Shown piece after piece: positions 49,001 to 53,648 of a stretch of 53,648 nt of DNA; within the stretch, counting starts at the first letter, position 1; each line of letters opens with the position of its first letter. The stretch is from Candidatus Marinamargulisbacteria bacterium SCGC AG-410-N11 (GTDB taxonomy: Bacteria > Margulisbacteria > Marinamargulisbacteria > GCA-2716485 > AG-410-N11), in contig QFBS01000008.1 of the NCBI GenBank assembly GCA_003265895.1, positions 1-53,648 on the forward strand, read 5' to 3'. The notes beneath the pieces are model-generated. The model ran no database searches and was not told the origin of the DNA. It saw nothing but the letters and a program-made list of their open reading frames with translations. The position numbers and the translations under genes are program-made.

Positions 49001-50381
49001 AAATAATATAGAGACATTAATGAAGCAATTTGATGAAGAACCCAGTCAACTTAGTGAAACAAAACCTAGCAGTAATTCTCCGAAAAAAAAGAAAAAAAAG
49101 AAAAAAAAGAAAAGACGAGTAAAAAAAATTGAAGATACAATCACCACTATAGACGCAAAAACAACAAGCTCTACAGCTTTATCTGGTGCTAACGAACACT
49201 CAGGAGAAGCAACCCCAACTAGCCAGATAAACAGCCTAAGTCTTGTAGCAAGTAAGCTTAATCATGAGGAGAATCCCGAAGATTGGGAGGAGGTAAGCCC
49301 AAGACGAAATAAAAAAAAGATTTCAAAGAAATCGAAGCAAAAAAAGAAACATTCATCATCTCGAGGTATAGCCCCAATTCAAAGACAGCCACGAACAAAT
49401 CCTGCATCAAAACTAACAGCACCGCCGGTAGTTGAAAGATTAAACACTCCAATACAGAATTTATCGGTGTTGGAAGAGAGTCGTTCCGTTAAGGCTAGCG
49501 AATCGGAGCCACTGCCAGAAAATTCGAAATTGGAAGATGGCCAAGTTTTGCAAACTGATACTGTTAAGGCTAGAGCATTAACTTCGCAATCAGAAAATTT
49601 AAACCCTGCAAATAGCCAAGTATTTCAAACTAGTATAATGAATACATCATCATTAGACTCACGATCAGAAAGTCCAAGATCTGAAGATAGCCAAGAGGTA
49701 CAAATTTCATCAGATTCATCAACAAATAGTTCTGTTTCGGGTCATCCTCTGGAGAACGATTCTACATTAGCCTGTGATCAAGTCGAGACTCTTTCGAGTT
49801 CTAAACAGAACGGAGACGAACAGGAATTGGATCAGGGATCAAACGTTGATGATGCTGATAAGGCAAGTGTAAATGATAGTAGTTTAAACTCAAAAGGCAG
49901 TAACGCCGAAGGTATCAATGTTACTGACCAAACCGTTAGTCCAGTTCATGAGCCTGTTCAGTTTAGGCCAAAAATTGGAGACTCGTTATTTTTTAAACGA
50001 TCAGGGCAATCATATGCTGAGTTTATTAAACGATATCGGGAATATCTACTTATTCAAACAAATGATGCTTATTACCATTTAGATTCTCAAGATCCGCTAA
50101 CTCCGCAAGAGCTACTGACCGGAGCATACCAAAACGTATGTGTTGAGTGGAATAATGGTAACTCTTATTTTGGCGATATACAAAATGGCGTTCCTCATGG
50201 TCAGGGTGTTTTTCACTTTGAACGAAGACATGTGATAGGGCCATGGCGTCAAGGCGTATCATTTTCTTGTGAAAATTTATTAATACAAGGCCATCAAGGA
50301 CCTTATCCTTTAGGTGCTTTTTTTTATAAAGTAGAACACGATGGGGCTTTTAGTTTAGTGCCGGTAAATCGGATAAAATAA
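46077..50381 (+). CDS. Large helical putative effector with poly-lysine tract and C-terminal MORN motif
   Basis: The 1434-residue protein is predicted almost wholly helical for the first 990 residues, with no recognised domain. Residues 1003-1014 are ten lysines and two arginines (SPKKKKKKKKKKRRVKK), and 1076-1092 are again basic (PRRNKKKISKKSKQKKK); both look like nuclear-localisation signals. Residues about 1100-1320 are Ser/Asn/Glu-rich and probably disordered. Near 1357-1380 there is a MORN-type repeat, SYFGDIQNGVPHGQGVFHF, with a degenerate neighbour on each side. MORN repeats bind membranes or proteins in eukaryotes and occur in effectors. No signal peptide is present. AAAGGA precedes the ATG. 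The poly-lysine codons form a potential frameshift site, listed separately. The host target is unknown. Confidence 0.75.
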   Translation: MKHKFIAWSVDNRAKILELIMAIKMTPKTNDSQIIPYLQQLHKLSGNNLTQAFEPILKLNMLEETKKEHVLCLLISQYKDEINNINQVLRLLNLSVLYSLTKVATYIKKEFCDICPQINQFNEQHIHELTKTKSPFTSWLALTLNNKLDTLNLNKIIESFYLNLSMPDINQTTHELIQLINKKKSITNTMYMYLNFYGMVFDQNSILQFLNPNIQIVKKQVIQPEIRLLFTKHFIEVALIHGYTQSINHYFKSSMKSELPTLSSQTAEYINKYELKETAVNNRETWIYNIFINLNQRIKKSDLRALIETNQTDKLSSQQLLIWRNHPVIKKYKKDLTDFKNQEGLIRFKVSHHIHQKPLLSLVLIARNYIDLDNILSDSFLRPIYLPNDKVDNFMDHFVEHLNTESCIRLSEKSYDYLHKKIVDKDDGLDVFNRIVVRQKFADVRSSYNYQIMLNMIKNSINKRIEDLPIYFNASLSRLDKNQPKVDFEYCINLTFKICLETQEGYKKLDTILLLLSNYYYIQILQLSQEKANLYEAKFKQHACTDTFDTWRTCRMKSKEQMHWITMIKTTDLKSLSKRFMTEIRYFSETVNTLHICFSKPKISELNGYIVADTNQLREPSKIETQINLLRLGLILDSLPLLNSIDGHKHFESIDTLVNSNISAVKNTIATSIYSDNENSLIWFFNKINQKTLQKILEAKFDQNITFYMAVDEYRETIKEGIKHSYKDHGIILTKKKMNQILMNVQNNEQPILDNEENIIWNTVLVNFRAQWFNASNTQNYMIIPKSIKSNTIFSMIMEISNWKILNRLCLDRGSVLWKELELTQHIIDNTVTITIPSDLIKRLSLNTIEYLCQKLMGPSQKVSSDVLNIIEACLKIQKENSYSPIYIADEGFIQWIASLIIKNSKSSQSLKTIFKLLEFCELILSDSQKICLFNNIKPKTKKNKRLLKIIDFKHKQIEKALLLKSNSNNQAAVENNIETLMKQFDEEPSQLSETKPSSNSPKKKKKKKKKKRRVKKIEDTITTIDAKTTSSTALSGANEHSGEATPTSQINSLSLVASKLNHEENPEDWEEVSPRRNKKKISKKSKQKKKHSSSRGIAPIQRQPRTNPASKLTAPPVVERLNTPIQNLSVLEESRSVKASESEPLPENSKLEDGQVLQTDTVKARALTSQSENLNPANSQVFQTSIMNTSSLDSRSESPRSEDSQEVQISSDSSTNSSVSGHPLENDSTLACDQVETLSSSKQNGDEQELDQGSNVDDADKASVNDSSLNSKGSNAEGINVTDQTVSPVHEPVQFRPKIGDSLFFKRSGQSYAEFIKRYREYLLIQTNDAYYHLDSQDPLTPQELLTGAYQNVCVEWNNGNSYFGDIQNGVPHGQGVFHFERRHVIGPWRQGVSFSCENLLIQGHQGPYPLGAFFYKVEHDGAFSLVPVNRIK
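49083..49109 (+). other. Triple A-AAA-AAG slippery tract in the MORN-protein gene
   Basis: Three in-frame copies of AAA AAA AAG contain the heptamer A-AAA-AAG, the sequence at which ribosomes shift -1 in E. coli dnaX. After a -1 shift the next stop is TGA at 49130-49132; after a +1 shift it is TAA at 49120-49122. Either product would end near residue 1020, without the disordered and MORN parts. Confidence 0.5.
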
Positions 50382-50720
50382 AGTAATATCTAGCGTTACA
50401 GTTGAGGATCAAGTAATTTTTTTGAAAAAAGTCATCAAAAAATAGCCAAAATTAATCAGTTATTTGAAAAAAGCATACTTGAGAACATAAAATACAATAG
50501 CTTTCGTTAAGGACTCTAACTAGCTATAACCATACTTAATGAATTATTTTGTGTTAATTTATTATTATGAACCCAAACATAAATCAATATTTGAAATTAG
50601 TACGGATAAAACTTTAAAAGTTAAATTATCAAATTTTAGATTAAAACATAGTCTGAATAATATATAAAAGATTTGAATTGGATAGGATTTAGTAGACAGC
50701 TATCAAACCGAAGCCCAACA
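50382..50720. other. Intergenic region between convergent MORN-protein and recQ genes
   Basis: These 339 AT-rich bases separate two convergent genes, yet I see no convincing terminator hairpin for either. A 42-codon frame at 50539-50667 (MNYFVLIYYYEPKHK...) has an ATG and a stop but no ribosome binding site nearby, so I do not list it as a gene. Confidence 0.45.
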
Positions 50721-52526
50721 TCAAGACACCGTCATCGATTGATGCTCTTTGATACACCGTAAAAACGGAACACCATATAACGTCAATTTTTGTGGGCCCA
50801 CACCATTAATATCCAAAAATTCATCGTCAGTCTTCGGACATTTAGCCGCCATTTCGATTAAGGGCTTATCATGAAAAATAATATAAGGAGGAACCCCTGC
50901 CTCATTAGCGATATCTTTACGAAGTGCTTTTAATTTAGTTAATAGGTCATGGCTATAGTCCATCGTAAACGCCATTTTAACCGCCGATTTTTTAGATTTA
51001 GGTTCTTTGAAAACTTGATCTTTAAACTGGATATTTTGCTTATCAAACAAAATATCACGAGATTTATGGGTTAACTTTAATAAGGGATAATCGCCCTCTG
51101 ATACTGTTAGATAGCCTTGATTAATTAAAGCAAAAATATAATGTCGAATCGCAACAGACGGGAGCTCTTTTAAAATGCCGTAAGTACTTAACTGGTTATG
51201 TCGGTTACGTAACAGCATCTTATTTTTAGAGCCGTGTAAAACATCAATGACATAATTAATACCAAACCGCTGATGTAACCGATACACAGCCGATAATATC
51301 TTTTGTGAAATAATAGTGCCATCAATCATTTTTGAGGGTGATATACAGTTATCACATTGCGAACAGTTGGATGGGGTATAAGTTTCGCCAAAATAAGATA
51401 ACAGCTCCACACGACGACAAGCGACCGAATCACAAAGCGCAAACATTTGCTCCGTTTTTCGTCTCATAGCCGACTGGATCGTCTTGCTCTCGATATCATT
51501 TAGCATTCTCTTTTGTAAAATAAGGTCTCGAATACTATACAACAAGACACATTCAGACGGTAAACCATCTCGACCGGCACGACCGATTTCTTGATAGTAT
51601 TGTTCCATGTTTTTGGGCATATTTAAATGAATCACAAATCGAACATCCGGTTTATTGATACCCATCCCAAACGCGACCGTTGCCACTAAGATATCGACAT
51701 CGTCATTAATAAACTTGGTTTGGGATTTTTGTCGATAATCATCCGAAAGACCGGCATGATATTTATCGACTTTATAGTTGCTTTTACCCAGTTTTTCGCA
51801 GATTGTATCCACTTCTTTACGGGTCGCTGCATAAATAATGCCCGACTCGTTAGGGTATCGCTTGATACACTCTTCGATTTGTTTGATACCATTTTGTTTT
51901 TCATTGATCTTAATCAATAGATTCGGGCGGTCAAAGCTACTAGTAACAACGGTCGGTTGATTTAAATTGAGCTGGTCAATGATATCTTGTTTTACATCAG
52001 GCGTTGCCGTAGCTGTAAACGCACCAATCGGTACATCTGGAAAATAATCTTTTAAGAGCCGTAACTGACGATAGTTAGGTCGAAACGAATGGCCCCATTG
52101 CGAAATGCAATGCGCTTCATCGATAATAAAATACGAAACTGGGATCTTTTGTAGTTGTTGAAAGAATCGGTCATTTCCAAACCGTTCAGGCGCAATATAT
52201 AACAGCGGGAACTCGGTAACATTATACATAATATAGTCCACTTCAAAGGCGTCTTGCGAACTATTAACAAAGGTGGCATTGATCCCTTGCTTTTGAAGTG
52301 CCATAACCTGGTCCTGCATCAGCGCAATTAACGGCGAAATAACAACACAGACCCCTTTAGATATAATAGCCGGAAGCTGATAACAGAGCGATTTTCCTGC
52401 ACCAGTAGGTAATATACCGACGGTGTCATGACCTGCCATTAACGAGGATACAATATCTTTTTGGAAAGGACGAAACGAATTGAACCCGAAATATTTTTTT
52501 AGAGAATCTTCTAGTGACATTGACAT
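50721..52526 (-). CDS. recQ: ATP-dependent DNA helicase RecQ
   Basis: RecQ is a 3'-5' DNA helicase that works in recombination and replication-fork repair. The 601-residue protein is close to the 609 of E. coli RecQ. It has FRPFQ, Walker A TGAGKS (41-46), DEAH (136-139) followed by the aromatic-rich loop CISQWGHSFRPNY, motif VI QEIGRAGRDG, the zinc-binding cysteines (one in VACRR, then CSQCDNC), a winged-helix RQC part, and a C-terminal HRDC domain (about 520-596, DINGVGPQKLTLYG). There are two possible ATG starts two codons apart; neither has a strong binding site. Confidence 0.97.
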   Translation of the reverse strand: MSMSLEDSLKKYFGFNSFRPFQKDIVSSLMAGHDTVGILPTGAGKSLCYQLPAIISKGVCVVISPLIALMQDQVMALQKQGINATFVNSSQDAFEVDYIMYNVTEFPLLYIAPERFGNDRFFQQLQKIPVSYFIIDEAHCISQWGHSFRPNYRQLRLLKDYFPDVPIGAFTATATPDVKQDIIDQLNLNQPTVVTSSFDRPNLLIKINEKQNGIKQIEECIKRYPNESGIIYAATRKEVDTICEKLGKSNYKVDKYHAGLSDDYRQKSQTKFINDDVDILVATVAFGMGINKPDVRFVIHLNMPKNMEQYYQEIGRAGRDGLPSECVLLYSIRDLILQKRMLNDIESKTIQSAMRRKTEQMFALCDSVACRRVELLSYFGETYTPSNCSQCDNCISPSKMIDGTIISQKILSAVYRLHQRFGINYVIDVLHGSKNKMLLRNRHNQLSTYGILKELPSVAIRHYIFALINQGYLTVSEGDYPLLKLTHKSRDILFDKQNIQFKDQVFKEPKSKKSAVKMAFTMDYSHDLLTKLKALRKDIANEAGVPPYIIFHDKPLIEMAAKCPKTDDEFLDINGVGPQKLTLYGVPFLRCIKEHQSMTVS

Positions 52527-52586
52527 TAATAAAATGGTAACTTTTTCTGTTCAAAGATGCAAATAAAAAAAGGGTTTTAAACTAGT

Positions 52587-53648
52587 TTAACGACTAAGCC
52601 AATAACGGACACCGCCACTAACTAAAAGCTTATCGCGATGTAGTTCTCGCTGTTGGATACTAGTTCCTAAATTGCCATACCGGGTATGAACAAAAAGGCC
52701 CAGTTTAGGCGATAATCGGATCTGACTCTTAAGCCTAAAGTAGTAGTTAAACGTTCCGCCAATAGTAACATCCCAGCGATGTTCAAAACGCTGGTTACGA
52801 GAATGAAAACCAACCGAAAACTCGTCGGGCCCGTCAATACCAAAAAGACGATGTTCGTATTCTAAGATGTAGATAAACTGAGAATTAGCTTTTTTTATGA
52901 TTTGGGTTCGCCATGAGACATGATCTTGATTTAGATAGACATTAGATTCTGGGATAGCGCCAAGCTTATTGGACGAGCCGGACTTGAACTCTAATAAACC
53001 AAATTTGACATAATTAAGTACCGAAATCAAAGAGAGTAGGGTGCCTCGCGATGAAAGTAAGCTATATTGATAATATTTACGGAACTTTGTGATCAGTTCA
53101 GGGTTATTAACTGTCGGGTAATCCTGTTTATATAAATGAAGGTTAAGTGAATTGACATAAGAATAAGGATCTAGAGATAGACTAACTTCATTTCCTGCCG
53201 CTAACTCATCTTCAACCATTTTAAAGTAGCTATAGGGAGTCCCTTTTTTAATGAGATAAGAAATGGACTTAAATATATTAAAATAGTTAGAAAAGACTAG
53301 ATTTTCGGCAAGTATTGTTGACGATTCGATTTGACGGTTAAGACCAGCAGCGCTTTTTAAGCATCTTTCAGAATAGGTTAGTGGTGTCAAATTGCCATGA
53401 AAATGGGTGGCAGCACCTTTATGAGGGTTTATAAGTAACTTAACAAATAATTCGCTAGCGGATAGTTCGGCTGGTAACGAAGTGCTACTTGATGGTGAAT
53501 ATTTTGGGTAACCACCAAAAAGAGCATATGTTTGACCGTGTCCGATTTCGTGTAACGTAATATCCGATGCCAATGATAGTGTTGTATGTGCATAATAAAG
53601 TGGGCCAAGAAACAGGACTCGCCTAACAAACGATTTTTCGGGTTGGAT
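52587..53648 (-). CDS. Partial protein with HEIGH motif and beta-barrel-like C-terminus
   Basis: The frame is open to the right edge, so the N-terminus is missing; the last codons at the edge read IQPEKSFVRRVLFLGPLYYA. Shortly after, SDITLHEIGHGQ contains the zinc-metalloprotease pattern HExxH, followed by a glycine-rich GGYPKYSPSSS. The middle is helical (about 100-180). The C-terminal 150 residues look like alternating beta strands with many aromatics (FEHRWDVTIGGTFNYYF, KLGLFVHTRYG) and end VSGGVRYWLSR, as in outer-membrane barrels. I do not recognise the family. It could be an envelope protease or a barrel protein where HEIGH has another role. A third metal ligand cannot be assigned. Confidence 0.6.
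   Translation of the reverse strand: MQPEKSFVRRVLFLGPLYYAHTTLSLASDITLHEIGHGQTYALFGGYPKYSPSSSTSLPAELSASELFVKLLINPHKGAATHFHGNLTPLTYSERCLKSAAGLNRQIESSTILAENLVFSNYFNIFKSISYLIKKGTPYSYFKMVEDELAAGNEVSLSLDPYSYVNSLNLHLYKQDYPTVNNPELITKFRKYYQYSLLSSRGTLLSLISVLNYVKFGLLEFKSGSSNKLGAIPESNVYLNQDHVSWRTQIIKKANSQFIYILEYEHRLFGIDGPDEFSVGFHSRNQRFEHRWDVTIGGTFNYYFRLKSQIRLSPKLGLFVHTRYGNLGTSIQQRELHRDKLLVSGGVRYWLSR

Noticed and set aside
50539..50667. Small gene of 42 codons between the MORN-protein gene and recQ
   Set aside because: No ribosome binding site near the ATG and a composition typical of AT-rich spacer; conservation would be needed to accept it.

Overview
The window is an AT-rich stretch of a gammaproteobacterial chromosome. 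The housekeeping genes that point there are a homodimer-type aceE followed by aceF-lpdA-gloA, a sufBCDSU-nfu cluster, and nagZ, pqiA-like, hemH and recQ genes. Between them lie very large genes that look made for eukaryotic hosts: ankyrin, MORN, IQ-like, macrodomain-like and nuclear-localisation-like sequences, and giant cadherin/calcium-repeat proteins. I infer a host-associated, probably intracellular bacterium, Legionellales-like or a similar protist symbiont. No 16S gene or other decisive marker is present. I see no tRNA, rRNA, insertion sequence, integrase or CRISPR array.

Layout. 1-5732: pyruvate dehydrogenase operon (aceE cut by the left edge, aceF, lpdA) with glyoxalase I translationally coupled at its end. 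5874-7220: a trypsin-fold protease without a signal peptide and with a lysine-rich tail. 7221-13199: a control region (paired direct repeats, and a palindrome over a -10 box) and the six-gene SUF iron-sulfur operon. 13200-28347: a surface-protein locus with a 3112-residue protein, a small lipoprotein, a clear terminator, and a 1605-residue paralogue of the first protein. 28352-31135: SNF2-family helicase on the minus strand. 31497-50381: large orphan, effector-like genes interleaved with nagZ (frameshifted), a pqiA-like gene, a small outer-membrane protein and hemH. 50721-52526: recQ. 52587 to the right edge: a partial gene with an HEIGH metalloprotease-like motif and a beta-barrel-like C-terminus.

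The strongest candidate for an undescribed system is 13455-28347. The two giant proteins share an architecture: export signal, cadherin-like repeats, an array of 17 aspartate-rich calcium motifs that match one to one, and an unrecognised C-terminal domain of about 370 residues. A lipoprotein gene sits directly downstream of the first. In the longer protein the cadherin block shows recent in-register 360-bp duplication, while the calcium array has diverged but kept its repeat number. This suggests a fixed calcium-rigidified stalk carrying a conserved tip or anchor, plus a length-variable adhesive region.

A second theme is probable host manipulation. It includes a 1435-residue protein with two macrodomain-like segments, a 1288-residue ankyrin protein ending in a nuclear-localisation-like motif, a 285-residue disordered protein with an IQ-like motif, and a 1434-residue MORN protein. 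The MORN gene contains three tandem A-AAA-AAG heptamers with stops close by in both other frames. These assignments come from reading the sequence by eye, with no database search.
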